Source of the DNA: Thalassotalea litorea
GTDB taxonomy: Bacteria > Pseudomonadota > Gammaproteobacteria > Enterobacterales > Alteromonadaceae
Direction of reading: 5' to 3'
Length of the DNA: 64,000 nucleotides
Assembly: GCF_005843925.1 (NCBI RefSeq)
Contig: NZ_VCBC01000004.1
Span: forward strand, 301,434-365,433
Shown here: positions 26,924 through 36,577 of the stretch, in pieces
Layout of the letters: every line of letters begins with the position of its first letter
Position numbering within the stretch: position 1 is the stretch's first letter
The notes under the pieces: model-generated
Database searches by the model: none
What the model was told of the DNA's origin: nothing
Seen by the model: the letters and a program-made list of their open reading frames with translations, nothing else
Translations under genes and position numbers: made by a program

Positions 26924-28132
26924 TTAAGCATTTAAGATACGTTTACGCAATGGCTTGAAAGCACTGACCAGCAATAACAATGAACACGTGCTGGCAAACC
27001 AGATTGGAACCAACTCGTGGCTGTGACTCATTTGCTCAAAAATGCTGACACCAAACTGGTCTAACGCATAATCTAACCCTAAACCAAACGAGACCGACGA
27101 GATAATAATACCGGTTAGATATAGGAATAATACTCGTCCACCCATTTCATTACGAATAACCCCTAACGTCGATATGTTGGTCGCAGGGCCTGCCATCATG
27201 AATACCAGAGCCGTTCCTGGTGAAATCCCAGCCATGATTAATCCGGCGGCAAGTGGCGTCGAAGCGGTGGCACAAATATACATAGGCACTGAGATCAGGA
27301 TCATTAGCGCCATGGCAACAAGGCCACTGCCATACTGCAACAGGAAATCGGCGGGCATAAAGGTTCGAATTACGGTTGCGAATAGCAAACCAATTAATAG
27401 CCACACAATGAGATCATCGAGCAGTTGTGTAAACGCATAGCGAATGCCAATTAATATTTTTGCCCCGATAGTTGGCGAGTCATCGGTAACCGTGGCGGTG
27501 GTTGCGGCACAGCAGTGATTTTCTTTGACTTTCGTGTTTGCTGGGCTTTCAGCTGAGTTTTGCGGTTCCGGGGGGGTTATTGTTTCGGTCTGGCAAGTAT
27601 TCCCGGACGTTTCAACGCTGGCACAGCAACTGCTTGATTTGGCATTATCTATTGGTTGTATCTCGGCAGGTTGCGCTGACTGTTCGGGTACCTGTTGAAG
27701 TTTGTGCTTAGCGTCGTTCGCACCTTTTGTTCCCTGGGCGACTAACAGACCGGTAAAAATTGCGGACGTTATTGCGGCAATTGGACGATAAATTGCCATC
27801 ACAGGCCCTAATAGGGCATAAGAAACGGACACGGAATCGACACCGGTTTCTGGAGTGGCAACCAAAAATGAAGACGTTGCTGGCGCTGATGCGCCCGAGC
27901 GATGTAGCTGAGTGGCAACCGGGATCACCCCGCAAGAACATAATGGTAACGGTGCGCCAATAAATGCGGCTTTTACGACGGCCATTTTACCTTCGCCTAA
28001 ATGCTGGCTCAGAACTTGGCTCGGGACCATAGATTTCATTAACCCGGCAATAATCAAGCCTAACAATAACCAGGGACTCGCCTCGTTTACGATGGCGATG
28101 AAATTATTGAGCAACTCCAACATGGCTTCCAT
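26924..28132 (-). CDS. SO_0444-type permease (Cu/Zn efflux family, DUF318)
   Basis: A 402-residue permease with two four-helix halves. GAPLPLCSCGVIPVATQLHRSGASAPATSSFLVATPETGVDS, split over the first half, contains the CSCG motif and TPETG; the second half repeats the pattern as SVPMYICATASTPLAAGLI. The central cytoplasmic loop is rich in Cys and His (SSSCCAS, CQTE, ENHCCA), suiting metal binding. The annotation as Cu/Zn efflux transporter rests on the Shewanella SO_0444 family; transport was not tested here. It lies between ypjD and ffh on the minus strand, an insertion relative to E. coli gene order. Confidence 0.8.
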   Translation of the reverse strand: MEAMLELLNNFIAIVNEASPWLLLGLIIAGLMKSMVPSQVLSQHLGEGKMAVVKAAFIGAPLPLCSCGVIPVATQLHRSGASAPATSSFLVATPETGVDSVSVSYALLGPVMAIYRPIAAITSAIFTGLLVAQGTKGANDAKHKLQQVPEQSAQPAEIQPIDNAKSSSCCASVETSGNTCQTETITPPEPQNSAESPANTKVKENHCCAATTATVTDDSPTIGAKILIGIRYAFTQLLDDLIVWLLIGLLFATVIRTFMPADFLLQYGSGLVAMALMILISVPMYICATASTPLAAGLIMAGISPGTALVFMMAGPATNISTLGVIRNEMGGRVLFLYLTGIIISSVSFGLGLDYALDQFGVSIFEQMSHSHELVPIWFASTCSLLLLVSAFKPLRKRILNA

Positions 28133-28441
28133 TTAGGGTAAATACCTCGCGTGAAAATTTGTCCTGTCGAGAATTCGTTTATTTGCTGAAATTACCAAAG
28201 GTTATCTTTATAGGCATTAACGAACTCTTGATCAATTGTACCGTAATTTAATCAACAACATATGAGTAAATCGTAAGGAAAATGTAAAAAAGGTGCAACC
28301 GGTGGACGGTTTGCCGTATTCTGACTCAAATTCGCGAATTAAGCGGGCAGTGGCCAAATAATATGCTTTCGCTTCTGTTTTGTCCGGTTATAATAGGCGG
28401 ATTAACGAGTATTGATACCAATTTTATGTTCTGGGTAACCC
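28133..28441. promoter_or_regulatory. Divergent intergenic region upstream of ffh
   Basis: This 309-bp gap separates the permease from ffh and must hold both promoters. I see no repeat, RNA gene or clear operator in it. Confidence 0.4.
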
Positions 28442-29821
28442 ATGTTTGAAAATCTTTCCGATCGTTTAACCCGGTCGCTAAAAAATATTAGTGGTCGTGG
28501 TCGTCTGACTGAAGACAATATCAAAGAGACTTTACGTGAAGTGCGGATGGCTTTGTTAGAAGCCGACGTCGCTTTGCCTGTTATTCGAGAGTTTATCGCC
28601 AACGTTAAAACCCGCGCGGTAGGCCAAGAAGTAATCAAGAGCCTGACCCCAGGACAAATTTTTGTCAAGATTGTTCGTAGCGAGCTGGAAGCTGCAATGG
28701 GCAGCGCCAATGAAGCTTTAGAGTTAAAAGCCGCGCCTCCAGCGGTTGTTTTAATGGCGGGTCTGCAAGGTGCGGGTAAAACCACATCGGTAGGTAAACT
28801 GGCGAAATTTTTAAAAGAACGCGAAAAGAAAAAAGTGTTAGTGGTTAGCGCTGACGTGTATCGTCCGGCAGCAATCAAGCAATTGCAGACGCTGGCCGAA
28901 GAAATCGATGTCGAATTCTTTCCAAGTGATGTCTCTCAAAAACCGGTAGCGATTGCCAATGCGGCAATGGCGCATGCCAAGAAGCAATTTATCGATGTGG
29001 TACTTGTCGATACTGCTGGTCGTCTCCATGTAGACGGCGAAATGATGGAAGAGATCCAGCAATTACACAAGAGTGTTGACCCGGTCGAAACCTTATTCGT
29101 CGTGGATGCGATGACAGGTCAGGATGCCGCGAATACCGCCAAAGCGTTTAACGATGCACTACCTCTGACTGGTGTGATCTTAACAAAAACCGATGGTGAT
29201 GCCCGCGGCGGTGCGGCGTTATCAATTCGTCATATCACTGGCAAGCCAATTAAGTTCTTGGGTGTTGGTGAAAAGACTGACGCCCTAGAACCATTTCATC
29301 CGGACCGGGTTGCTTCACGAATTCTTGGTATGGGCGATGTATTGTCTCTTATCGAAGAAGTTGAACAAAAAGTTGATAAGGATAAGGCCCAGCAATTAGC
29401 CAAAAAAGTAAAAAGCGGCAAAGGCTTTGATTTAGAAGACTTCCGTGAACAATTAGTTCAGATGAAAAGCATGGGCGGCATGATGGGGCTTATGGACAAG
29501 TTACCGGGTATGGGTAATATGTCAGAGCAAGTCAAAGGTCAGATGGACGATAAAATGACAGTGCGTATGGAAGCGATTATTAATTCCATGACACCGGGGG
29601 AACGTAAACGCCCGGATATCATTAAAGGTTCACGTAAACGTCGTATCGCTGCCGGTTCTGGTACGCAGATCCAGGACGTCAATAAATTGCTTAAGCAGTT
29701 TACCCAGATGCAGAAAATGATGAAAAAAATGTCAGGCAAAGGCGGCATGCAAAAAATGATGCGTTCAATGCAAGGCATGATGCCTCCTGGCATGGGCGGG
29801 GGCGGTATGTTCCGCCGCTAA
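28442..29821 (+). CDS. ffh: Signal recognition particle protein Ffh
   Basis: A 459-residue SRP54 GTPase. The N domain (residues 1-90) is followed by the G domain with GLQGAGKTTSVGKLA near residue 105, DTAGR near 190 and TKTDGDARGGAAL near 247. The Met-rich M domain (residues 300-459) binds 4.5S RNA and signal peptides; its tail is MQKMMKKMSGKGG followed by a run of Met/Gly. Ffh targets nascent inner-membrane proteins to FtsY and SecYEG. A strong terminator follows. Confidence 0.95.
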   Translation: MFENLSDRLTRSLKNISGRGRLTEDNIKETLREVRMALLEADVALPVIREFIANVKTRAVGQEVIKSLTPGQIFVKIVRSELEAAMGSANEALELKAAPPAVVLMAGLQGAGKTTSVGKLAKFLKEREKKKVLVVSADVYRPAAIKQLQTLAEEIDVEFFPSDVSQKPVAIANAAMAHAKKQFIDVVLVDTAGRLHVDGEMMEEIQQLHKSVDPVETLFVVDAMTGQDAANTAKAFNDALPLTGVILTKTDGDARGGAALSIRHITGKPIKFLGVGEKTDALEPFHPDRVASRILGMGDVLSLIEEVEQKVDKDKAQQLAKKVKSGKGFDLEDFREQLVQMKSMGGMMGLMDKLPGMGNMSEQVKGQMDDKMTVRMEAIINSMTPGERKRPDIIKGSRKRRIAAGSGTQIQDVNKLLKQFTQMQKMMKKMSGKGGMQKMMRSMQGMMPPGMGGGGMFRR

Positions 29822-29843
29822 TGACCGGATTAGTATTACGGAC

Positions 29844-29871
29844 AAACCGAAGTAATACGCTTCGGTTTTTT
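29844..29871 (+). terminator. Rho-independent terminator of ffh
   Basis: AAACCGAAG (29844-29852) and CTTCGGTTT (29860-29868) form a 9-bp stem with a seven-base loop, followed by T. Confidence 0.92.
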
Positions 29872-29976
29872 ATTGAAGTTGTTTAGGGTATATTCAGAGC
29901 ATTATCGATGGCAGCATTGACCCAAAAGCAGGGCAGGCGGCCAGACAATCTGAAACATTTATAGGCGTGACGAACC

Positions 29977-31083
29977 GTGCAATTAGTTAAATCCTTAATC
30001 TGTTTATTAGGCCGTGACAATGGCGAGCGATTTCTGGCGATATTCGCCAGTGTTTTGCTGCTGTTTTTTGTAGTTACCGGCAATGTCTTCACCGCCTGGT
30101 GGGCGCAACTAATTTGGCTGGTTCCAAGTGTGCTAGTGATATTTTATACGACCATCCGCAGGGTTCGTGATGCCGGCGAAAAAGCGGGGCTCGCCTGGTC
30201 TTTGGTCGGTTTGACGGCGTTGGCGTGTATCTTACCGTTATTCCTACCACACTTCAGTGCTTACACACCGTTAATGCTCGTGGTGTTTTTGGGCCTCTAC
30301 ATATTTAGTTTACCGGCAAAAGACCACCAGTTTTACACGTTAGGCTACAAAGGGCCTGTTGACCTGTCGGCTTATGCCAAACCGGTTAAAGTACAAGCCA
30401 AGCCCTTAAATGCGAGGGTAGAGCCGGTCTTGTTTGGTGGTGTCAATACTGGCAATCCTTATAACGATGCGCCTTATGGCACCCATGGCGATGAGTACCT
30501 GAATCGTAAAGCTCAGGCTCAGCCGTCTGAGCTGGCAAAGTGGCGTCAGGACCTATATCAGTGGTTTCGTCAGCATAAGAAATTGAGCGGGTCACTCGCC
30601 AGTGCGATGAGCGTTTTGATTGTGACATTATTGGCATGGCCTTATTTGCCAAGCAACGATCACGCGCAGGGTGAAACCGCACAATTAATGATGCCTGTTA
30701 TCCCATCCGCAAGTGTGGAACGAAATCATCGATTAGAAATGCCCGATGACTTTTATCTAATGATGACCGAGCACGACGGCCTGGTGATTCATTGGCAAGC
30801 GGATATCCAACGTGATGGAGAAATTTGGTCTTTGGCGTCAGCCAAAGGCGACGATACCTGTCAGTACATTGAATTTAATAATGGCGACAAGGTTCGTCCT
30901 TACAATGTTGCCGTAGAAAATGGTGGCGATTATTTTGCGAGCTTTTCTCCATTAGATTCGCGCATGTTAGTGCAATCACTGGAAAAACGTGGGAATTTCG
31001 GCCTGTGCGGTTATAACTTCTCACTTAAAGGTTCACAAAAAGCCTTAAACTCGCATCCAGTCTATATCGAGTTAACCGATTAA
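29977..31083 (+). CDS. DUF805 domain membrane protein
   Basis: A 368-residue protein. The first 110 residues look like DUF805: four hydrophobic helices and the motif TTIRRVRDAGEKAG after the second. A polar linker (residues 120-195) leads to a fifth helix (LASAMSVLIVTLLAWPYL). A soluble C-terminal domain of about 140 residues, probably periplasmic, has two Cys (CQYIEF and LCGYNF) that could form a disulfide. The start is a GTG at 29977. Function unknown; no partner is suggested by neighbours. Confidence 0.7.
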   Translation: MQLVKSLICLLGRDNGERFLAIFASVLLLFFVVTGNVFTAWWAQLIWLVPSVLVIFYTTIRRVRDAGEKAGLAWSLVGLTALACILPLFLPHFSAYTPLMLVVFLGLYIFSLPAKDHQFYTLGYKGPVDLSAYAKPVKVQAKPLNARVEPVLFGGVNTGNPYNDAPYGTHGDEYLNRKAQAQPSELAKWRQDLYQWFRQHKKLSGSLASAMSVLIVTLLAWPYLPSNDHAQGETAQLMMPVIPSASVERNHRLEMPDDFYLMMTEHDGLVIHWQADIQRDGEIWSLASAKGDDTCQYIEFNNGDKVRPYNVAVENGGDYFASFSPLDSRMLVQSLEKRGNFGLCGYNFSLKGSQKALNSHPVYIELTD

Positions 31084-31533
31084 TCTTAGTAAAGCTTCAG
31101 TGTTAACCCTAATAGGTTAGAGCCAATGAACAATTGGCTCGCCCTTTAAGTGTCAATACCGGTTGCACGACTGGGGCAAGACTCTGATCGCATTTACGCC
31201 ATCGACGGGGCTTTTCACCTTATTGAATCTAGCGTGTACTTTTCAATTCTCACTTGTTTTTATGCGACTGATTTCTCTCTTATCCATGCAAAATCCGCGG
31301 TGACCATTTTGCCGAACTCGCCTTTATATCGCCTGTAAAATTCAGCCAGGCTATATCTAACGACGCTAATCCAACGACCTTAATCTAACGAACGTAATCA
31401 AGTCACTTAAACTGACAATTATGGACAGTTAATGTTTTTAACCGTTGGGGGGAATGGTGGTTTTTAATAAGAGCCACTAACACCTGGCATTTGCATTAAA
31501 CGCCTGAACAATTATCTTGGTTTTAAAAATCGT
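31084..31533. other. Intergenic region without a recognisable gene
   Basis: A stem-loop GAGCCAAT/ATTGGCTC at 31120-31140 after the DUF805 gene may act as a terminator, although no T-run follows. A 62-codon frame at 31150-31338 has no ribosome-binding site or family pattern and is not called. Confidence 0.5.
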
Positions 31534-31600
31534 TGTATGTATGTATGTATGTATGTATGTATGTATGTATGTATGTATGTATGTATGTATGTATGTATGG
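31534..31600. repeat. Tetranucleotide microsatellite (TGTA)n
   Basis: About 16.5 perfect copies of TGTA (TATG) run from 31534 to 31599 and abut the stop codon of the EamA transporter gene (31601-31603, minus strand). Such arrays change length by slippage. Here it lies 3' of the gene and not in its frame. Confidence 0.95.
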
Positions 31601-32572
31601 TTATTTCTTCAGGGTAAGGCACACTTTTAGCTTAGCGATATTCTGTTTGCTCAATATCTTGTTACCCAGGGCAGTTAATACTGAACCTGCGACGACGAGC
31701 ATTGCGCCGATGTATGCCAATGTATTGAGCTCTTGGGCGCTGATAAATTGTGGAAAGAATTGCTGCGCGATTGTCGCAAAAAATACCGTAAGCAATGGTG
31801 TGATTGCTAATACTGCACTCACCTTAGAAGCCGGCCAAAATTCCAATGATTTGGCGAAACTGCCGTAAGCGATTAGCGTATTGGCGCAACAAAAGACTAA
31901 CAGTAATATCGCGATCCAGTCGAAACTGCTTACCTGTGCCGGACTAGATACCGGTAAGAAGAATAAACTACTGAACACATAAATTACCCACATGATTTGG
32001 TTGGCGGTAAACCGTTTCAGCATTTGCTTTTGCATGATGGCATAAATTGCCCAGGTAACAGAGGCGCCAAGCATAATGACAAAGCCCATGATAAAGTCGT
32101 CGCGATCAAGGGTTGAGGAATTGCTAAACTGCTGGTTAAAAAATAACACCAGGCCGATCACTAAAACCACTGAACCGACCATTTGGCCGCGGCTAAACGC
32201 TTCTTTAAGGAATATGACACTGCCCAGAAGCATCATTAATGGTGCCATTTGAATGAGCATTTGCGCCGTTTCTGCGGGAACAAAATACAAAGAAGACAAA
32301 TACAGGATATAATTCAAGCTGAGAAATACAGCGGCAATCGCTAACGGTTTCAGCCAGCGTTTATCTTTACTAAATAGCGCTGGGATTTGATTTTTATTTT
32401 TTAAGCCAATTCCGACCAAAACTGCGGCGAACAAAAAGCGATACCAGGTAATGGTATACGAGTCCATAAGCTGCAAAACCGACCCGAGTGCAAGCGGCAA
32501 TAGGCCCCACATAATCGCGGTGGTAAGCGCTAAGAGCAAACCTTTGGTGTTTTGTTGTGAATCGCTGGTCAT
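31601..32572 (-). CDS. EamA (DMT superfamily) transporter
   Basis: A 323-residue protein with ten predicted helices in two EamA repeats: residues 10-145 and 155-305. LLLALTTAIMWGLLPLAL opens the first repeat, and GFVIMLGASVTWAIYAIMQK the second, which ends VKVSAVLAITPLLTVFFA-like. The family moves amino acids, nucleotides or drugs; no substrate can be assigned. It is a single gene on the minus strand, divergent from rpsP, with the microsatellite at its 3' end. Confidence 0.85.
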   Translation of the reverse strand: MTSDSQQNTKGLLLALTTAIMWGLLPLALGSVLQLMDSYTITWYRFLFAAVLVGIGLKNKNQIPALFSKDKRWLKPLAIAAVFLSLNYILYLSSLYFVPAETAQMLIQMAPLMMLLGSVIFLKEAFSRGQMVGSVVLVIGLVLFFNQQFSNSSTLDRDDFIMGFVIMLGASVTWAIYAIMQKQMLKRFTANQIMWVIYVFSSLFFLPVSSPAQVSSFDWIAILLLVFCCANTLIAYGSFAKSLEFWPASKVSAVLAITPLLTVFFATIAQQFFPQFISAQELNTLAYIGAMLVVAGSVLTALGNKILSKQNIAKLKVCLTLKK

Positions 32573-32790
32573 ACTTTAAAATCTTGAAGTGAAAAGCGCA
32601 ATATTAGAGAGAGGCGCAGATTCTAGCCTAGTTAATGTGGAATAGCTTGTGTTTCGTTAGAAATTTGTTCGATTATGTTCATTAAGGTTGCTTTTTCTCG
32701 GTAAAAGCGTAAAATCTGCGAGCTTTTCTTGCCCCCGTGGTAGGAAAGTGTCTGGAAAAACGTTTTACAACTTATTAAATAGAGGACGGT

Positions 32791-33039
32791 ATGGTTACCA
32801 TTCGTTTAGCACGTGGCGGCGCCAAAAAGCGCCCATTTTACCAAGTGGTTGTTGCTGACAGCCGTAACTCTCGCGATGGTCGTTTCATCGAGAAAGTTGG
32901 CTTCTTCAACCCAACTGCACAAGGTCAAGCGGAAAAACTTCGTTTAGACCTAGATCGTATCAACCACTGGGTTGGTCAAGGTGCAGCATTATCTGATCGT
33001 GTTGCTAAATTGGTTAAAGACGCTCAAGCAGCGGCTTAA
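32791..33039 (+). CDS. rpsP: 30S ribosomal protein bS16
   Basis: An 82-residue bS16, full length. It begins [17 protein letters not shown] and continues [22 protein letters not shown], both universal. It assembles early into the 30S body. AGAGGACGG precedes the ATG as ribosome-binding site. First gene of the rpsP-rimM-trmD-rplS operon. Confidence 0.96.
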   Translation: MVTIRLARGGAKKRPFYQVVVADSRNSRDGRFIEKVGFFNPTAQGQAEKLRLDLDRINHWVGQGAALSDRVAKLVKDAQAAA

Positions 33040-33072
33040 TCGGTTTATCAATAATTGCTACTGGACTAGGTT

Positions 33073-33594
33073 ATGGAAAAAGAAATCATCCTCGGAAAAA
33101 TCGGTGCTGTTTACGGCATTAAAGGGTGGTTGAAGATTCATTCTTTTACCGAAGAGCCGGAAACAATTTTCGATTATAGCCCCTGGGTATTAAACCTAGG
33201 TGGTAACAAACAAAATATCGAAGTAAGTGAGTGGCGTCGCCATAATAATGGTTTGATTGCCAAGTTTACCGATATCAATGACAGAGATGACGCGCAACTG
33301 CGCACCGGTGCTGAAATATTAGTGTCCGATGTCCAGTTACCAGAATTGCCGCAAGGTGAGTTTTACTGGCGTGATTTGATTGGTATGGATGTGGTCAACG
33401 AACAAGGTTATAACTTTGGTAAGGTGACTGACATTATGGAAACTGGCTCCAATGATGTTTTGGTTGTAAAAGCGAATCGCACTGATGCGTTTGGCAAAAA
33501 AGAAAGGTTAATTCCTTATCTTGAAGATCAGGTGATAAAATCTGTATCACTTGATGAGAAAAAAATTGACGTGGACTGGGACCCAGGTTTCTAA
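33073..33594 (+). CDS. rimM: 16S rRNA processing protein RimM
   Basis: A 173-residue RimM. The N-terminal beta-barrel has [20 protein letters not shown], and the PRC-barrel domain begins [11 protein letters not shown] and ends with [13 protein letters not shown]. RimM binds uS19 and helps mature the head of the 30S subunit. Its stop lies five bases before the trmD start. Confidence 0.94.
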   Translation: MEKEIILGKIGAVYGIKGWLKIHSFTEEPETIFDYSPWVLNLGGNKQNIEVSEWRRHNNGLIAKFTDINDRDDAQLRTGAEILVSDVQLPELPQGEFYWRDLIGMDVVNEQGYNFGKVTDIMETGSNDVLVVKANRTDAFGKKERLIPYLEDQVIKSVSLDEKKIDVDWDPGF

Positions 33595-33598
33595 CTCG

Positions 33599-34363
33599 AT
33601 GGCAGACAACACGAAGCGGTTAGAGGTGATAAGCCTATTTCCTGAAATGTTTCATGCAATCACTGAGTTTGGGGTGACAGGCAGGGCAATACGCAATGGG
33701 TTAATTGAGTTCCATACCCGGAATCCAAGAGACTTTGCCCATGATAAACATAGTACCGTTGATGACCGACCTTATGGCGGTGGTCCGGGAATGTTAATGA
33801 TGGTGCAACCACTGCGCGATGCTATCCATGCGGCTCGAGAAGCCGCAGGTGGCGAGGCCCATGTCATATATATGTCACCGCAGGGACGTAAACTGGATCA
33901 AGCTGGCGTACGTGAGTTATCGCAATATAAGAATATTGTCCTCATTGCAGGACGATATGAAGGCATCGACGAGCGATTAATCGAGTCGGAAATCGACGAA
34001 GAATGGTCAATCGGTGATTATGTGTTAAGCGGTGGAGAAATCCCTGCTATGACGGTAATTGATGCTCTGGCGAGATTTGTTCCTGGCGTATTGGGACACA
34101 ATCAATCAGCCGAACAGGATTCATTTTCTGACGGTTTATTGGATTGTCCACATTACACCAGACCAGAAGTTTTGGATGACAAATCAGTGCCTAAAGTCTT
34201 ATTAAGTGGCGATCATGAGCGTATACGCAAGTGGCGATTAGAACAGTCTTTAGAAAGAACTTGGACTCGACGTCCAGAATTATTAACAGATCTAGCTCTG
34301 ACTGATGAGCAGGAAAAAATGTTACGCGATATAAAAGCGAAACATCAATCCGGCAATAACTAG
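33599..34363 (+). CDS. trmD: tRNA (guanine-N1)-methyltransferase
   Basis: A 254-residue SPOUT methyltransferase that makes m1G37 in tRNAs and prevents frameshifting. Motifs are VISLFPEMF at the start, [14 protein letters not shown], the knot region [13 protein letters not shown] and the [16 protein letters not shown] segment. The ATG at 33599 is chosen because the family starts there, although the frame extends upstream into rimM. Operon member between rimM and rplS. Confidence 0.95.
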   Translation: MADNTKRLEVISLFPEMFHAITEFGVTGRAIRNGLIEFHTRNPRDFAHDKHSTVDDRPYGGGPGMLMMVQPLRDAIHAAREAAGGEAHVIYMSPQGRKLDQAGVRELSQYKNIVLIAGRYEGIDERLIESEIDEEWSIGDYVLSGGEIPAMTVIDALARFVPGVLGHNQSAEQDSFSDGLLDCPHYTRPEVLDDKSVPKVLLSGDHERIRKWRLEQSLERTWTRRPELLTDLALTDEQEKMLRDIKAKHQSGNN

Positions 34364-34391
34364 CAGTGTATTCTAGGCAAAAGGTATAATT

Positions 34392-34742
34392 ATGAGCAAT
34401 ATCATTAAGCAGCTCGAAGACGAGCAAATGAAAACTGACGTACCAGCGTTCGCACCTGGCGATACTGTTGTTGTAAAAGTAAAAGTTAAAGAAGGTGACA
34501 AAGAACGTCTTCAAGCCTTCGAAGGTGTGGTAATCGCGAAGAAGAACCGTGGTTTGCATTCATCTTTCACCGTTCGTAAGATTTCTAACGGTGAAGGTGT
34601 AGAGCGTGTATTCCAGACACATAGCCCGCTAGTAGCAGAACTTTCTGTTAAGCGTCGCGGTGATGTACGTCAGGCTAAGCTTTACTATCTACGTGAACTT
34701 TCTGGTAAGAAAGCACGTATTAAAGAGAAGTTGGCTAAGTAA
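34392..34742 (+). CDS. rplS: 50S ribosomal protein bL19
   Basis: A 116-residue bL19 with the typical opening [11 protein letters not shown], then [20 protein letters not shown] and [17 protein letters not shown]. It sits at the 30S-50S interface. Last gene of the operon, closed by a strong terminator. Confidence 0.96.
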   Translation: MSNIIKQLEDEQMKTDVPAFAPGDTVVVKVKVKEGDKERLQAFEGVVIAKKNRGLHSSFTVRKISNGEGVERVFQTHSPLVAELSVKRRGDVRQAKLYYLRELSGKKARIKEKLAK

Positions 34743-34763
34743 TCATTACTTAATCGCTATTGA

Positions 34764-34790
34764 AAAAGCCCGCATCAAGCGGGCTTTTTT
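34764..34790 (+). terminator. Rho-independent terminator of the rpsP operon
   Basis: AAAAGCCCGC (34764-34773), loop ATCAA and GCGGGCTTTT (34779-34788) followed by more T. Confidence 0.95.
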
Positions 34791-34843
34791 GTCTCTGTAT
34801 GAAAGTCTTTTTGGGGATTATCAGGTTCGGTATTGGCCGGCGG

Positions 34844-35725
34844 TTAGCGACAATTGAGTGAATAGAATTTCTGAGCGGTTTTCGTGCATATCTGTGCTTG
34901 CTGTTCGGTATCAAGGCTATTACACAAGGCGAACCATGCATCGCTTAACTGGGCAAAGCTCATATGTAATTTGTCGACGGGAAAATTCGAACCGAGCATG
35001 CAACGCTCTGCACCGAAAATTTCGATAGCGGCTAACCCATATTTGATAAAACGCGCTTGATTAAATTGCTGGGTAAACATCGAAAACCCCGACAGTTTAA
35101 TGTAGCAATTGTCCAGACGAGCAAATTTACTCATCGCCTCTCGCCAACGCTTAAAGCCAGATTCAGATTGATCCCAGGGAGAGGCAAAATGGCACAATAC
35201 AACGTTGAGTTGTGGCACTGACTGCAATGCTTGCAATACGGGTTCATATTGCTCTTGGGTTAATTGCAAATCAAACGTCAGTTGTTGTTCTGCAATTAGG
35301 GCCCAACCATCAACCCATTCATGGCCTTTAAAGACCGGTAATTGATGATTTTCTTCCGGGCTTTTGCCAATCATATGGCGTACGCCTTTTACATGCGGAT
35401 ACTGGCTCTGCTGGGCGAGTTGCTCAGCAAGGTTGGCGCTACGCACATCAACAGCAGCAACAATCGCGGAAATTGGCGCTCCGCTTGCTATGTAGGATTC
35501 GATAAGTTGGGTTTCGCGCAGATTATGCTCTGGAATACAGCCAACCTGGATATGCACACTGTTGCGTACTTGGTGCTGATGATCTTGAAGATAATCGCTG
35601 GGTAAGTAATTTTTTCGAATCGGATCCGGCTGTCCAAAAAAACGCTTGCTACCCCTAGCTTCAAGCCAGGGATAGCTGAGTTTATCAAGTTCCCAAAGGT
35701 GATGATGAGAATCGGTAAAACGCAC
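34844..35725 (-). CDS. Amidohydrolase family protein (COG3618, lactonase/LigI-like)
   Basis: A 293-residue TIM-barrel hydrolase of the amidohydrolase-2 type. The first metal-site motif is TDSHHHLWE (residues 4-12). VKGVRHMIG, VVLCHFASPW and the late GSNFPVDK (Asp on the last strand) fit the family. Relatives hydrolyse lactones (sugar lactones, 2-pyrone-4,6-dicarboxylate) or decarboxylate aromatic acids. The substrate here is unknown. The start is a GTG at 35725, with AGGG a few bases upstream. It is the last gene of a three-gene unit, three bases after the tandem-SnoaL gene, behind operator 1. Confidence 0.82.
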   Translation of the reverse strand: MRFTDSHHHLWELDKLSYPWLEARGSKRFFGQPDPIRKNYLPSDYLQDHQHQVRNSVHIQVGCIPEHNLRETQLIESYIASGAPISAIVAAVDVRSANLAEQLAQQSQYPHVKGVRHMIGKSPEENHQLPVFKGHEWVDGWALIAEQQLTFDLQLTQEQYEPVLQALQSVPQLNVVLCHFASPWDQSESGFKRWREAMSKFARLDNCYIKLSGFSMFTQQFNQARFIKYGLAAIEIFGAERCMLGSNFPVDKLHMSFAQLSDAWFALCNSLDTEQQAQICTKTAQKFYSLNCR

Positions 35726-35728
35726 GAA

Positions 35729-36577
35729 TTAGCCCTGAAACATTGACGAATGAGGAAAGCGTTTCTGGAACGCGAGAATATCGGTTGTGGTTAGTTCCTG
35801 CTGGATTTTTCCTTGCTCAAGGCTGAGCATGGTCAGCATAGGTACGCGCACGCGCTGACCATTTTCATCACCATCAAGGTACCATTTGATTGCGACTTGC
35901 TCGCCGTCGACTAACACTTGTTCGAGCTGCGCAAATGCGCGGCTTAAGCGAGTCAACCTGGCTAGCACAAAATCAAATAAGTCACTGGAATTGACCTGAG
36001 TTTCATTACCCGGAAGTTTAATGGCTGCATTAGCATCGTAAACGGTGTCAATTGCCGCGAGCTGATTCTTTGACCATATTGACCACCAAGAATCCAAGAG
36101 TGACGCTAAATCGGCGTTTAAGGCGCTAATCGTCGATGGTATCGCCAACTCACCCTGAAGATGATCCTGCTGGTCATAATCGGCAATGATTAAGGCATCG
36201 GCGTCCGGCAGCATTTGGGTTAGCGTTGCTTCATCTTGCCCGGTAGCTAACGCAAGTGCCGGGGTATCGATCATTGCCACAATTGATTTGATCACCTCAC
36301 CATTACTTTCCAGCCAAAACGTGTAATTAATGTCGACGTTTGTCGTCGTATGGCGAAACGTCAGGTTGGCCGCGATTTGGCTGTCCTGTTTAATGACCTG
36401 ACTCGCGACAACGTCACTGCGACCCATAGTTGCTAGCCAGTTTTGGACAATCGAGCGTAACTGGTCTTCGCCATAGTGTTTTACATTATGTTGCTGCCAG
36501 CAGGTCGAGTGTAGAAGTTTATTCGCCAATGCTTGGATGTCACCCTTGGCAAATGTATTTGTGAGGGCTGTTAACAT
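35729..36577 (-). CDS. Tandem NTF2/SnoaL-like protein 1
   Basis: A 282-residue protein with two predicted NTF2-like domains. The first covers about residues 1-110 (ALTNTFAKGDIQALANKLL, later VDINYTFWLESNGEVI), the second about 150-275 (LLDSWWSIWSKNQLAAIDTVYD, then VAIKWYLDGDENGQRVRVP). NTF2/SnoaL folds form a cone-shaped pocket used by isomerases, dehydratases and cyclases. It is the most diverged of the five copies and lacks the WYGP motif. AAAGGAGAA stands eight bases before the ATG. The start overlaps the end of the upstream copy by seven bases. Confidence 0.7.
   Translation of the reverse strand: MLTALTNTFAKGDIQALANKLLHSTCWQQHNVKHYGEDQLRSIVQNWLATMGRSDVVASQVIKQDSQIAANLTFRHTTTNVDINYTFWLESNGEVIKSIVAMIDTPALALATGQDEATLTQMLPDADALIIADYDQQDHLQGELAIPSTISALNADLASLLDSWWSIWSKNQLAAIDTVYDANAAIKLPGNETQVNSSDLFDFVLARLTRLSRAFAQLEQVLVDGEQVAIKWYLDGDENGQRVRVPMLTMLSLEQGKIQQELTTTDILAFQKRFPHSSMFQG

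Noticed and set aside
31533..31868. Plus-strand frame beginning with repeated Met-Tyr-Val-Cys
   Set aside because: It is created by the TATG microsatellite and then runs antisense to the EamA transporter gene.
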